NCBI GenBank assembly: GCA_050298695.1 | Contig: JBNKUQ010000031.1 | Coordinates: forward strand, 1-33,828 | Reading direction: 5' to 3' | DNA from: CANLBN01 sp050298695 | GTDB taxonomy: Bacteria; Pseudomonadota; Gammaproteobacteria; Pseudomonadales; Cellvibrionaceae | Length of the DNA: 33,828 nt | Part shown: piece after piece, positions 1-7,484 of the stretch | How positions within the stretch are numbered: the first letter of the stretch is position 1 | Layout: each line of letters opens with the position of its first letter | Program-made: the position numbers and the translations under genes | Notes under the pieces: generated by a model | The model's input: only the letters and a program-made list of their open reading frames with translations | What the model was told of the DNA's origin: nothing | Database searches by the model: none

Positions 1-68
1 AGTATGCAGACACTCATTTCGCAAACAGTCCAGAATTATTCCAAAAAACAGCAGTGATGGGGGGTTAA

Positions 69-272
69 ATGGTTAGTGTTGATTACTCGGTAATCATTCA
101 GATCATTAATTTTATCATCCTGATCTGGGTGCTGAACATGGTGCTGTACAAACCCATCCGGAGCATCCTGAGCCAGCGGAACGAGAAAATTTCCGGCATG
201 GAGCAGGGAATCGACACCCTCAACGCCGACGCCGAGGAAAAGGACAAGGCTTTTGCCGAACATATGCAATAA
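69..272 (+). CDS. F-type ATP synthase b/b'-like subunit, N-terminal fragment (probable chimera end)
   Basis: The 67-residue product has an N-terminal membrane segment (about residues 8-27) followed by the LYKPIRSILSQR motif and a charged helix, which is the start of an Fo stalk b or b' subunit. These subunits form the peripheral stalk linking Fo to F1, and full-length ones run to about 140-160 residues, so only the first part is here. The ATG follows a G-rich ribosome site (60-64). Codons are GC-rich at third positions up to about 260, then the sequence turns AT-rich and the frame meets a stop inside what reads as murB on the other strand. N-terminal sequence of this type is typical of delta-proteobacterial (Desulfo-type) b' subunits, from memory. 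It is probably foreign to the rest of the contig. Confidence 0.7.
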   Translation: MVSVDYSVIIQIINFIILIWVLNMVLYKPIRSILSQRNEKISGMEQGIDTLNADAEEKDKAFAEHMQ

Positions 273-390
273 AATTATGAAGCTCTTTTTGCGTTGCAAT
301 TTCAACAAAATATTCTGCAATACAAGGAACACCCAAGGTATTGAGTGCTTGTATGTCGACATTGGATTTTATCTGTAAACTATAATCCAT
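262..390 (-). pseudogene. murB: murB, first 43 codons only (UDP-N-acetylenolpyruvoylglucosamine reductase)
   Basis: Starting from an ATG at 388-390 that overlaps the last codons of the phosphatase gene, the minus strand reads a peptide containing VDIQALNTLGVPCIAEYFVE. This matches the conserved MurB start (a short N-terminal strand, then N-T-x-G and A-x-x-F-V-E). MurB reduces UDP-GlcNAc-enolpyruvate to UDP-MurNAc in peptidoglycan synthesis. About 300 further residues are missing: the frame continues a few codons into the ATP synthase-like fragment and ends at a stop there. The phosphatase-murB order is the usual one after kdsB in Pseudomonas-type genomes, so the gene is expected here. The break looks like a contig-end artefact or recombination rather than decay, because the surviving codons are intact. 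Confidence 0.75.
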
Positions 391-862
391 GCTCTTGCTT
401 TATTCTTGCTAATAAACCATGAGCGCCATCTTCAACCAATTGTATAACCCGTTTAAAATGTTCGTGCCCGCCATAATAAGGATCTGGGACCTCTTGCGTA
501 TCAGCACTGACACCCGCCACCTCAAGAAATAACCCTAAAGTGCCTTGATAGCCATCTGGCTTTAGCGCACTTAACTGTTTAAGATTATCGTTATCCATTG
601 CCAAAACGTAGTCAAACTCAGCAAAGTCATCGACACTCACTTTGCGAGCGCGAAGTTGGCTAATGTCATAGCCTCTCTCCAAAGCAGCTTCCTGCGCGCG
701 TTCATCGGGTGCAGAACCACTATGCCAGCCACCCGTTCCCGCTGAATCGACTATTATTTTTTTTGCCAATCCCGCTTGTTTAACAGTATGTTCAAATAAA
801 CCATGGGCCGTAGGTGAACGGCAGATGTTGCCAAGGCAAACAAATAAAATATTAACAGTCAT
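380..862 (-). CDS. Low-molecular-weight protein-tyrosine phosphatase
   Basis: The 160-residue protein has the family's normal length. The P-loop C-x5-R-S lies at the N-terminus (VCLGNICRS, nucleophile Cys9, Arg15) and the general acid is in the DPYYGG motif (Asp127). The enzyme dephosphorylates phosphotyrosine through a cysteinyl-phosphate intermediate; in bacteria related proteins often act on tyrosine kinases of polysaccharide export, but the substrate here is unknown. It is the fifth gene of the exbB-exbD-lpxK-kdsB operon. Its ATG overlaps the kdsB stop (ATGA), and its own stop overlaps the murB start, which implies translational coupling. Confidence 0.93.
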   Translation of the reverse strand: MTVNILFVCLGNICRSPTAHGLFEHTVKQAGLAKKIIVDSAGTGGWHSGSAPDERAQEAALERGYDISQLRARKVSVDDFAEFDYVLAMDNDNLKQLSALKPDGYQGTLGLFLEVAGVSADTQEVPDPYYGGHEHFKRVIQLVEDGAHGLLARIKQEHGL

Positions 863-1665
863 GAATCGTTTGCACTTTCTTGTCGTTTATATAAATTAAC
901 ACGCTCTAAATCTTCTGGCGTATCAATACCTGCCGGCACCGTCGTAACCGCTTCATCGACATGAATTTTTTTGCCATTAGCTAAGATGCGCAATTGCTCA
1001 AGCGACTCGATGGCTTCCAAGCTGGCAACTGGCCATTGTACAAACTGCTTTAATAGGCTCACGCGGTAGGCATAAATACCAATATGTCGTTGTGGAAAAA
1101 GTGCAATACTGCTGACACTATCATGTGCATGGTGATTTTGCGGCTTGCTGTATTCCGTAAAGGGCGAGTTATCACGAAAATAAGGAATCGCTGCGCGTGA
1201 AAAATAAAGCGCATAACTGTGTAAGTCGCTTACGACTTTAACCGCATTCGGATTATTAAATTCACTTTGTTCGTTAATCACTTCACACAAGGTTGCAGCG
1301 GCTGCTTCATTATGTTGACGTAAATTTTCCGCAACTTGATTGATAACACTCGGAGGAATTGAAGGCTCATCACCTTGGACATTAACGACGATATCATCAT
1401 CAGCCAAGGAATAAATTTGGGTGACTTCGTGGATACGATCCGTTCCCGAAGCATGATTACTTGCCGTCATGCAAACCTCTCCACCAAACTCTTTAACCGC
1501 TTCAAACACGCGTTTATCATCAGTGGCAACAATCACTTGTTTTGCCGCACTTTGTCGAGCTTGTTCGACAACATGTTGAATCATGGGTTTGCCATTAATT
1601 AAAGCTAAAGGCTTACCCGGTAATCGAGTTGAACCATAACGCGCAGGGATAATAACGGTAAACAT
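859..1665 (-). CDS. kdsB: 3-deoxy-manno-octulosonate cytidylyltransferase (CMP-Kdo synthetase)
   Basis: KdsB activates Kdo with CTP to give CMP-Kdo for addition to lipid A in LPS inner-core assembly. The 268-residue protein begins with the nucleotide-binding signature IIPARYGSTRLPGKPL and carries the later conserved segments QGDEPSIP and QRHIGIYAYR. It is slightly longer than the usual 250-255 residues, partly through a histidine- and serine-containing insertion around residues 165-185 (SKPQNHHAHDSVSS). The start lies 9 bp after the lpxK stop, with no Trm112/YcaR-type gene between them. The end overlaps the phosphatase start. The assignment is firm. Confidence 0.96.
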   Translation of the reverse strand: MFTVIIPARYGSTRLPGKPLALINGKPMIQHVVEQARQSAAKQVIVATDDKRVFEAVKEFGGEVCMTASNHASGTDRIHEVTQIYSLADDDIVVNVQGDEPSIPPSVINQVAENLRQHNEAAAATLCEVINEQSEFNNPNAVKVVSDLHSYALYFSRAAIPYFRDNSPFTEYSKPQNHHAHDSVSSIALFPQRHIGIYAYRVSLLKQFVQWPVASLEAIESLEQLRILANGKKIHVDEAVTTVPAGIDTPEDLERVNLYKRQESANDS

Positions 1666-1674
1666 AATATTAGG

Positions 1675-2760
1675 TCACTTTTCAAGTAAACGAATAATAT
1701 CGTCAATTAATGTCGGGGGTAACTGCAGTGATACTTCGAGTGCCCACCAATTTTCTTTCGCAAATGCGCGACATTTTACGGCATCTTTTGTAGTCATAAG
1801 AAGTATTTGCTCTGAATTAAGATCAAAATCATCGGCCACAAAGGCATGATGGTCATCAAAGGCTTGTTCTGTTGCCGATATTCCCATAAAGCGCAGGGTG
1901 TTAAAAAAACGCTGAGGATTGCCAATAGCAGCAATTGCCAACAACTTATCCCTCGCTGACCAAGGTAGAGGTTCCAGGGCTTTGACCTCGCCAGAGATAA
2001 GCTGCCGCCATTGTAATGGTTGTAGACTCACCTCCGCGACATTGACCTTCTCCAAATGCTGTAGACTCTGTTTTAAACTCTGATTGCTAATAGCACCATT
2101 GCTGATTATCCAATTGACATCTTTTAAGCGCCCTAGAGGTTCTCGCAGTGGACCCGCAGGCAAGCATCGCTTATTACCCATTCCCCGCACACCATCGATA
2201 ACCACTACCTCCATTGAACGCGCTAGCCGATAGTGTTGTAAGCCATCATCACTCAAAATAATCTCTACATTGTGGTGTTCCTGCAGGTACTGGACCGCAG
2301 CAAGTCGATTGGGGTCAATAACAACGGGACAAGCAACAGACTGGACAATCAGTAAGGCTTCATCCCCCACTTCGTTGACACTACTATCCACCTTAACTTC
2401 CATCGGATAGACAGTTGCCGTAGCGCCATAGCCACGACTGATAACCCCAACCCGAACCCCCCTATCTCTCAAAGCTTGTGCCAAGGCAATAACGACTGGT
2501 GTTTTGCCTGTACCGCCAATACTCACATTACCCACCACCACGACAGGAATACTTAATGATCGCGATGGGTTAAATCGATAATAGACTCGCCGTAAAAACG
2601 CCAAAAATAAAAACAGATATGAAAATGGCAGAAGGCAATAAAAAACCAAAGGAAAGCGCTGTGGCTGGTCATACCATAAGCGTAAGAAAAATGCCTGAAG
2701 CCTAGATTGACGCGATTTTGCCTGATTATGCGTTACTTGGTGAGGTTTAGCGTGAGTCAA
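1675..2760 (-). CDS. lpxK: Tetraacyldisaccharide 4'-kinase
   Basis: LpxK phosphorylates the 4' position of the disaccharide-1-phosphate lipid A precursor at the inner membrane. Evidence is the Walker A stretch VGNVSIGGTGKTP (about residues 76-88), an N-terminal membrane-associated hydrophobic helix (about 38-57), and the downstream SRGYG and DDGLQHYRLARS motifs typical of the family. The product is 361 residues from a TTG five bases after the exbD stop. The N-terminal 20 residues before the LRLWYDQ segment are polar and poorly conserved, so the exact start is uncertain. It sits between exbD and kdsB in a tightly packed operon that combines envelope energisation and lipid A synthesis. Confidence 0.95.
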   Translation of the reverse strand: MTHAKPHQVTHNQAKSRQSRLQAFFLRLWYDQPQRFPLVFYCLLPFSYLFLFLAFLRRVYYRFNPSRSLSIPVVVVGNVSIGGTGKTPVVIALAQALRDRGVRVGVISRGYGATATVYPMEVKVDSSVNEVGDEALLIVQSVACPVVIDPNRLAAVQYLQEHHNVEIILSDDGLQHYRLARSMEVVVIDGVRGMGNKRCLPAGPLREPLGRLKDVNWIISNGAISNQSLKQSLQHLEKVNVAEVSLQPLQWRQLISGEVKALEPLPWSARDKLLAIAAIGNPQRFFNTLRFMGISATEQAFDDHHAFVADDFDLNSEQILLMTTKDAVKCRAFAKENWWALEVSLQLPPTLIDDIIRLLEK

Positions 2761-2765
2761 ACCAC

Positions 2766-3203
2766 TTACTCTGACTGAAGGGGCTCTGACTCAACGGGCT
2801 CTTTTGTTGTGATACGCAACTGTGCAAAACCCAACTTCCCAGCAGCATCCATGGCTCTTACGACTGACTGATGCGATGCGTTGGCATCAGCGGTGATGAC
2901 GAGTGGTTGTTTGGTATCACCTGCCGCGATTTCTTCGAGAGCACGCTTTAAGGTGTCTATTTGCTGATTAATCAGCGCCTTACCATTGATGGTGTAGTCA
3001 CCCGATGCCGTAATAACAATATCGATACCCGCGTTTTCAACAAGCTCTGCTTCTACGGATGCTTCCGGTAAATCTACGGCTAAATGAGTCTCTTTAGTAA
3101 AGGTCGTAGAAACCATAAAAAAGATCAGCAGCAAGAAGACCACATCAATCAGAGGCGTAAGGTTAATACTGTCTTCAGTTCGCACTTGGCGACGAAACTC
3201 CAT
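2766..3203 (-). CDS. exbD: ExbD/TolR-family biopolymer transport protein
   Basis: A single N-terminal membrane helix (about residues 17-36) contains the proton-pathway aspartate in the motif NLTPLIDVVFLLLIFFMV, followed by a periplasmic domain of about 100 residues. The total of 145 residues is normal. ExbD works with ExbB to use the proton-motive force to drive TonB-dependent outer-membrane transport or a Tol-like function. The gene starts 9 bp after the exbB stop, so the two subunits are co-transcribed. No tonB is present in this window. Placement ahead of lpxK is common in Pseudomonadales-type genomes. Confidence 0.94.
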   Translation of the reverse strand: MEFRRQVRTEDSINLTPLIDVVFLLLIFFMVSTTFTKETHLAVDLPEASVEAELVENAGIDIVITASGDYTINGKALINQQIDTLKRALEEIAAGDTKQPLVITADANASHQSVVRAMDAAGKLGFAQLRITTKEPVESEPLQSE

Positions 3204-3212
3204 AAATGGCCC

Positions 3213-3854
3213 CTACTTTGACGACTTATTTTCGTTTTTCACATCGACCCGACGATCACTGTGTAGCGCATCCACTAATTTAACGGCCTCTTGCTCCATA
3301 ACCACGGCCAAACTATCGATTCGGCGCACATAAAAACGATGGGCAATCATTGCAGGAATAGCCACGACTAGGCCGGTTGCCGTGGTAATGAGTGCTTCGG
3401 AAATACCGCCTGCGAGAGCCCCCGCATTACCCGTACCTTCCAGCTCAATTGCCACGAAGACCTTGATCATACCGAGCACAGTACCCAATAAGCCCAGTAA
3501 GGGGGCCACAGCAGCGATGGTACCCAGAGTACCGATATAACGCTCCATTGAGTGGATAACTTGGTTAGCGGCCTCTTGAATACTGTCTTTCATGGTTTCG
3601 CGGCCACTGCGCGAATTACTCAAGCCTGCCGCCAGTATTTTTCCCAGCTCCGAAGACTGCTTAAGCTCTCGCAAACGCTCCGCATTAACCTGATTATTCT
3701 TTATCCACGCCCAGACCTGGGCCAACTGATGTTTGGGCGCAATTTTATTAGGGTTAAGCGTCCAATAACGCTCAATACTGATAGCAATAACGGCAATAGA
3801 ACAAATAATCAGCGGTAGCATTAACCAACCGCCAGCAAAAATAATATCCTGCAC
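3213..3854 (-). CDS. exbB: ExbB/MotA/TolQ-family proton channel protein
   Basis: The protein has a first membrane helix at the N-terminus (GGWLMLPLIICSIAVIAI), a cytoplasmic domain, and two later helices in the signature region from IGTLGTIAAVAPLLGLLGTV to ALITTATGLVVAIPAMIAH. ExbB forms the pentameric proton channel that surrounds ExbD. I chose the GTG at 3852-3854 (213 residues) because it follows a good ribosome site, AAGGGG with a 5-base gap. A longer frame to 3908 would add 18 residues with no recognisable role. It is the first gene of the operon that runs to murB, so its promoter should lie in 3855-3975. Confidence 0.93.
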   Translation of the reverse strand: MQDIIFAGGWLMLPLIICSIAVIAISIERYWTLNPNKIAPKHQLAQVWAWIKNNQVNAERLRELKQSSELGKILAAGLSNSRSGRETMKDSIQEAANQVIHSMERYIGTLGTIAAVAPLLGLLGTVLGMIKVFVAIELEGTGNAGALAGGISEALITTATGLVVAIPAMIAHRFYVRRIDSLAVVMEQEAVKLVDALHSDRRVDVKNENKSSK

Positions 3855-3975
3855 AGAGACCCCTTTGGTAAAGTGATACGTCAGATAAACGCACGCAATG
3901 TACCACAACCCTCTCTAAGGGTGAAGAATCAATAAATACTAGAGCTGAAAAGCCCTGTAGAACTGAGAAAAGACA

Positions 3976-4119
3976 ATGAAACTATCACTACTTGTTTTAC
4001 GCTGCAGAAACATTGAAAAAACAAAACAATTTTATGAAAAGCTTGGCTTAGTATTTCAAAAAGAGCAACATAACAAAGATCCTCTACATTACGCATCGAC
4101 AGTCTATACTGCATTATGA
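3976..4119 (+). pseudogene. VOC/glyoxalase-family N-terminal remnant
   Basis: Forty-seven codons read MKLSLLVLRCRNIEKTKQFY, then EKLGLVFQKEQH and PLHYAST before a TGA. This is the first beta-alpha-beta unit of a vicinal oxygen chelate (glyoxalase/dioxygenase-like) domain, which normally runs to about 115-125 residues. After the stop, the next frame gives YEVEF and then runs without a stop into the following gene, suggesting a frameshift plus loss of the remaining two-thirds. No function is expected. It may be a scar from arrival of the operon that follows. Confidence 0.6.
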
Positions 4120-4180
4120 AGTTGAATTCAGACCAACCCCCATATTTTATAATATTGATTACAAAGGCGCTTGTTTAGCC

Positions 4181-5332
4181 GTGGTTAAAATAAATCATTC
4201 CAAAAAGTCTGGAGCTATAGGTGGCGTTTTATTCGGACTGCTCTTTTTTGCCTTAGGCAGCTTCTTTATGTGGTTTATGGGGCTTAAAACCTTATTACTA
4301 TCTTATCAAGCCGATGACTGGGTGTTGGTTAGTTGTACCATAACTCGTAGTTATGTTAGCTCTCAAAGTGACAGCGATGGCACAACCTACAGAGCGATTA
4401 TTAATTTCCGCTATGAGATAGATGATCAGCTGTTTAATGGCGGCAGTTATAATTTAAGTAGTGCTTACTCAAGTGGTCAGAGTGGAAAGCAAAAAATCGT
4501 CAGCCAATACCCTGTTGGAAAAAATTTTGAATGCTGGGTAAATCCCAATAAACTAAGTCAAGCGGTGATCAATAAGGATATCCCCGGTATTGTATGGTTT
4601 GTTATTCCCTTTTGCTCTATTTTTGTCATTATAGGCTTAGCAGTTATGCTGGGATCATTAGGCTTTTTCCCAAATGTGGGCTTAAAAAATACTTCCTTTA
4701 AGCGCATGAGCTTGAATCAAACAGGATTAACGGAACTTAAACCTCGTTATGGTGTTAAGAAAAAATTAGCATTTAGCCTTATTTTTACACTTTTTTGGAA
4801 CGGGATTGTCAGTATATTTGCTTATAACATCTGGCTAGATTATCAACGCGAAGAAACTGAGTGGGGTTTAGTGGTATTTATCAGTGTCTTTGTATTTGTA
4901 GGTGCACTATTAATTATTTGGGTTATCTATAATCTGTTATCCCTATCTAACCCCCGCCCTCGATTATGGTCTACGGAAGGCAGTCCTCGCTTAGGAAAAA
5001 ATATAAAACTAAACTGGTCTTTTACGGGAAATATTAAAAAAATAAAGCATCTTAAATTTATGTTAGAAGGTTGTGAATCGGCCACTTATCGAGTAGGAAC
5101 CGATACACGCACCGATAAAAATGTGTTTTATCACGCGGAGCTACTTAACTTAGATTCTCCTTCAGAATATTCTGACCCATCTTTTGAGTTGACTATTCCA
5201 GCCAACTCTATGCATAGTTTCGAAGCGCAAAATAATAAAGTCGAGTGGTATATAAAATTAGTTGGCGACATTCCAAACTGGCCAGATATCAATTACGAGT
5301 ATCCATTAATTGTTCGACCCCTAAAAAAATAA
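4181..5332 (+). CDS. DUF3592-type membrane protein with cytoplasmic arrestin-like domain
   Basis: The 383-residue protein has four predicted membrane helices (about 12-35, 137-162, 197-219, 229-253). The 36-136 loop has the DUF3592 pattern: a WVLVSCTITRS strand, a YRAIINFRYEIDDQLF segment and a YPVGKNFECWVNPNKL ending. This loop should face the periplasm if the N-terminus is inside. The last 130 residues form a beta-rich soluble domain ending in WYIKLVGDIPNWPD and a Y-P-L-I-V-P tail, resembling bacterial arrestin-like modules. The GTG start has a weak ribosome site, and its frame is open upstream into the VOC remnant, so the start is tentative. It leads a three-gene operon. Function is unknown; membrane sensing or scaffolding for the downstream ATPase is only inference. 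Confidence 0.75.
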   Translation: MVKINHSKKSGAIGGVLFGLLFFALGSFFMWFMGLKTLLLSYQADDWVLVSCTITRSYVSSQSDSDGTTYRAIINFRYEIDDQLFNGGSYNLSSAYSSGQSGKQKIVSQYPVGKNFECWVNPNKLSQAVINKDIPGIVWFVIPFCSIFVIIGLAVMLGSLGFFPNVGLKNTSFKRMSLNQTGLTELKPRYGVKKKLAFSLIFTLFWNGIVSIFAYNIWLDYQREETEWGLVVFISVFVFVGALLIIWVIYNLLSLSNPRPRLWSTEGSPRLGKNIKLNWSFTGNIKKIKHLKFMLEGCESATYRVGTDTRTDKNVFYHAELLNLDSPSEYSDPSFELTIPANSMHSFEAQNNKVEWYIKLVGDIPNWPDINYEYPLIVRPLKK

Positions 5333-5343
5333 TCATACTTATC

Positions 5344-5697
5344 ATGAATAAACTCATCATCAACATTGATAAAAGAAGCTTTCAACCCGAAGACCTTATT
5401 AAGGGATCGATTCAGTGGCAATTAGAAAAACCTCCAAAAGATATTGTTTTACAAATCGGCTGGCAAACGGAAGGACGTGGCACTCAGGACAATCAAGTAG
5501 AATTTGAGCAGGTGTTTACGAGTCAAGCATTGAGTGGAATGGAATCTTTTTACTATAAGTTACCGACCTACCCTTACTCATTCATTGGCAAACTTATCGA
5601 ATTGAAATGGTTTATTATAGCCTATACCAAAAAAAGTGGTATCGAATCGAGTGTTGAAATTGTCATTGCGCCTAACCTTGAACCGGTAAAACTATAA
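5344..5697 (+). CDS. Small arrestin-like protein, function unknown
   Basis: The 117-residue product has the pattern of a single beta-sandwich arrestin-like half: INIDKRSFQPEDLIKGSIQW near the start, alternating strands such as KDIVLQIGWQTEG, and LIELKWFIIAYTKKSG before the last strand. There is no signal peptide or membrane segment. The ATG at 5344 lies 11 bp after the stop of the DUF3592 gene and is preferred to earlier in-frame codons, which overlap that gene in another frame. It resembles the C-terminal domain of its upstream neighbour, so the two may be paralogous modules that pair. The downstream ATPase starts 12 bp after its stop. Confidence 0.65.
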   Translation: MNKLIINIDKRSFQPEDLIKGSIQWQLEKPPKDIVLQIGWQTEGRGTQDNQVEFEQVFTSQALSGMESFYYKLPTYPYSFIGKLIELKWFIIAYTKKSGIESSVEIVIAPNLEPVKL

Positions 5698-5709
5698 AGG
5701 CTTAGTATT

Positions 5710-6291
5710 GTGAAACCATCACAAAATCCTTTTCGTAGTAGCGCACTTAAAAATTTACGCTATCACATCGCCCCCGATGAAATATCCGCACTGTTAACCA
5801 AAGTAAAAGCCTACCATTATCGAGCATGCATCAAAGGCCCTCATGGCACCGGCAAGAGTACTTTATTAGAGGATATAGCGGTATCACTTCGCAATACAGG
5901 CAAGGATATCCATTGGCACTATATCAATAGACAAATGAACCACATTAAAAAATGCGCTGTTTTAGACTCCATTATCAATAGTGAAAAAAAAGGAATCAAT
6001 TTTCTAGACGGAGGTGAAGTCTTAGGATTTTTTTCTTGGAACCGATTAATAACAATATGTTCCACCAAAAAAATTTCACTATTAGCAACAACTCATCACC
6101 CTTGTTTACTGCCCGTATTATTTAAAACAAAAAAAGATATTTCGCTGATGTTGTCTCTTAGCCAGCGACTAGCAGCGGATGCGTGGAATGATCAGCTTAA
6201 GCAAGTAGCAATAACGGCATACCACCACCATGCCGGTAATATGCGAGAAGTATTTGGCGATTGTTATTTATACTGCGCTAAGAATGAATAA
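5710..6291 (+). CDS. Small P-loop ATPase in DUF3592/arrestin-like operon
   Basis: The 193-residue protein has Walker A GPHGTGKST (43-51), a Walker B-like strand ending INFLDGGE (Asp100, Glu103) and a later strand LLATTHHP (His129, His130) that could be a switch or sensor segment. No transmembrane segment is seen, so it is probably cytoplasmic. A GTG start at 5710 follows an AAAGG ribosome site at the end of the preceding gene. The N-terminal NPF and RYHIAPDE segments are reminiscent of a small uncharacterised ATPase family that I recall beside DUF3592 genes in planctomycetes and some gammaproteobacteria; that recollection is unverified. No nuclease, transporter or AAA+ lid domain is visible. 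Function is unknown. Confidence 0.7.
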   Translation: MKPSQNPFRSSALKNLRYHIAPDEISALLTKVKAYHYRACIKGPHGTGKSTLLEDIAVSLRNTGKDIHWHYINRQMNHIKKCAVLDSIINSEKKGINFLDGGEVLGFFSWNRLITICSTKKISLLATTHHPCLLPVLFKTKKDISLMLSLSQRLAADAWNDQLKQVAITAYHHHAGNMREVFGDCYLYCAKNE

Positions 6292-6431
6292 CATGGAAAC
6301 GGAAGATCTATTTTTCAGGTCTTACTAGAAGAGATATTAGTTGACAATCTATCACCCAATACCTAGATGACTCCATTCTTCGATATTGCTGCAATTGTTA
6401 GAGTCATGTAGAACAACATTATTCATTTTGC

Positions 6432-6800
6432 TTACTCAAAGGCATGATTTGCTAACACCTTACCGCACCATGGACAAAAATTAACAATTAATGAATCTTC
6501 TCCAGCCATCCAGTAAGGTAGATCTTCTGGCCCAAGATAATCGAATTTAAATATCATTTTATGTTTTGGTTCATGGATAGCTCTAAACATTTCACCGCAG
6601 CAATATTTACTAACTCTTTTTCTAAGTTCAAATAACTCGGGCTCCAGACTACTCTTTCTCCAGTTTTGACATATGGAACAATCCAACACATGCCTTATAG
6701 CATTAACTATACCATTCTCCATTGGAAAAGAATCATCTAGATCAGAACAACCATCCAAAGCCATTGATAAACTACTCCCTATTGAGAGTATCCATACCAT
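6432..6800 (-). CDS. Hypothetical protein with CC...CPWCG putative zinc site (cassette-like)
   Basis: The frame encodes up to 122 residues. Visible are a C-S-I-C pair near residue 41-44, a KYCCGEM segment and a C-terminal FCPWCGKVL. The CC followed about 40 residues later by CPWCG is a pattern seen in small DUF6980-like zinc-binding proteins, a tentative comparison. Ribosome sites are weak for the ATG at 6800 and for an internal ATG at residue 13, so the start is uncertain. It lies on the same strand as its neighbours, and its start is about 65 bp from an attC-like site, as expected for an integron cassette gene. I could not find its own attC downstream. Function unknown. Confidence 0.5.
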   Translation of the reverse strand: MVWILSIGSSLSMALDGCSDLDDSFPMENGIVNAIRHVLDCSICQNWRKSSLEPELFELRKRVSKYCCGEMFRAIHEPKHKMIFKFDYLGPEDLPYWMAGEDSLIVNFCPWCGKVLANHAFE

Positions 6801-6865
6801 CTAAATATAGGTTTAACTGATTTGGCATTGCTAGATATTCTTAATACGCACACAGTTTAAAGTAC

Positions 6866-6923
6866 AGCTAACGTTTGAGTTCAACCGAGCGCGGAGGTCG
6901 TAGGCTGGAACGAAGAGCTAAAA
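6866..6923 (-). repeat. attC-like integron recombination site 1
   Basis: Read on the minus strand, the site has outer arms AGCT...AGCT, an inner arm CGTTCCAGCC facing GCTCGGTTGAAC, and ends in GAACTCAAACGTTAGCT. This closely follows the classic attC layout: L'' CGTTC-AGCC, L' CGG-TT-AACTC, R' CGTTAG. It begins at the stop codon of the 158-residue gene, the normal place for a cassette's own attC. The R'' core is degenerate relative to RYYYAAC, so activity may be reduced. Confidence 0.6.
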
Positions 6924-7394
6924 GGCCTCTTCATCGCTATCAAATTTTTGCTTCATATACTTATCAAAGTTTGGTTCAGAATCTTTGCATAGAACTGTTT
7001 TTGTCCAAGCTTTACTCTCAAAATTAATTACTCTGAATTCGTGAACACAAGCAACGGCTGAACTTTCTTGTTCGATCGTAATTGAATCGGGATCAGTTAG
7101 GGGTGACGAAAACAACTTATGAAATAGGATGTCCTCGTATTCCCACCAGTCTAAAAGAAACCAATTTCGCAAGGTTCCCTGATGTATAATCAAAAAACCT
7201 ACGCCATATCGGTCTTTCGCACTAGCGGGTTGTGGCAATTGTGGAAGAACCTTGTCAATTGCCTTAATAACAAGCTCATCGGGAACCGATTTCGAAACAG
7301 CTGAAATTCCATAGACCTTTATTCGCCATCCTCTGAATTCAGCTTGCTTAATAAACTTTACCGGTCTCTTAGAGTAAGGTCTGATGGTGATCAT
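6918..7394 (-). CDS. Conserved hypothetical protein carried on an integron-like cassette
   Basis: The 158-residue protein has no membrane segment or signal peptide. Recognisable blocks are MITIRPYSKRPVKF, the FRGWRIKVYGIS strand, ERYGVGFLIIHQG-type text (here DRYGVGFLIIHQGTLRNWFL) and DWWEYEDILFHKLF. I recall similar uncharacterised proteins in many proteobacteria but no function. A GGAG ribosome site lies 7 bases before the ATG, directly next to attC-like site 2. The stop codon is within attC-like site 1. A gene tightly boxed between two attC sites in the same orientation is the standard cassette structure, with a unit length of about 545 bp. Confidence 0.7.
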   Translation of the reverse strand: MITIRPYSKRPVKFIKQAEFRGWRIKVYGISAVSKSVPDELVIKAIDKVLPQLPQPASAKDRYGVGFLIIHQGTLRNWFLLDWWEYEDILFHKLFSSPLTDPDSITIEQESSAVACVHEFRVINFESKAWTKTVLCKDSEPNFDKYMKQKFDSDEEAF

Positions 7395-7410
7395 CTGTAT
7401 GCTCCAGATC

Positions 7411-7484
7411 GCTTAACGCTCGCGACACCGGCAAACAGGAGCGAAGTGTAGTTTGTCCGAGTGCTTGAGCTTGTATAGTTATAA
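7411..7484 (-). repeat. attC-like integron recombination site 2
   Basis: On the minus strand the site runs from TTATAAC through CTCAAGCACTCGGACAAAC, a short loop, GTTTGCCGGTGTCGCGAGC to GTTAAGC. The last seven bases fit the R' consensus GTTRRRY exactly, and the two CGG(a)CAAAC/GTTTG-CCG arms pair with one unpaired base, as in folded attC sites. It lies 16 bp upstream of the 158-residue cassette gene. It should be the attC of the next cassette, toward higher coordinates. Confidence 0.65.

Noticed and set aside
36..362. Minus-strand 108-codon frame at the left end
   Set aside because: It crosses the junction and is in a different frame from murB; the part over murB is out of frame and the rest is antisense to the ATP synthase fragment.
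3929..4114. Minus-strand 61-codon frame upstream of exbB
   Set aside because: It lies antisense to the VOC remnant, whose codons read clearly on the plus strand.
6371..6412. ATGACTC...GAGTCAT inverted repeat as an attC or terminator for the ATPase operon
   Set aside because: Only seven paired bases with a long loop, no T-run and no core-site consensus.
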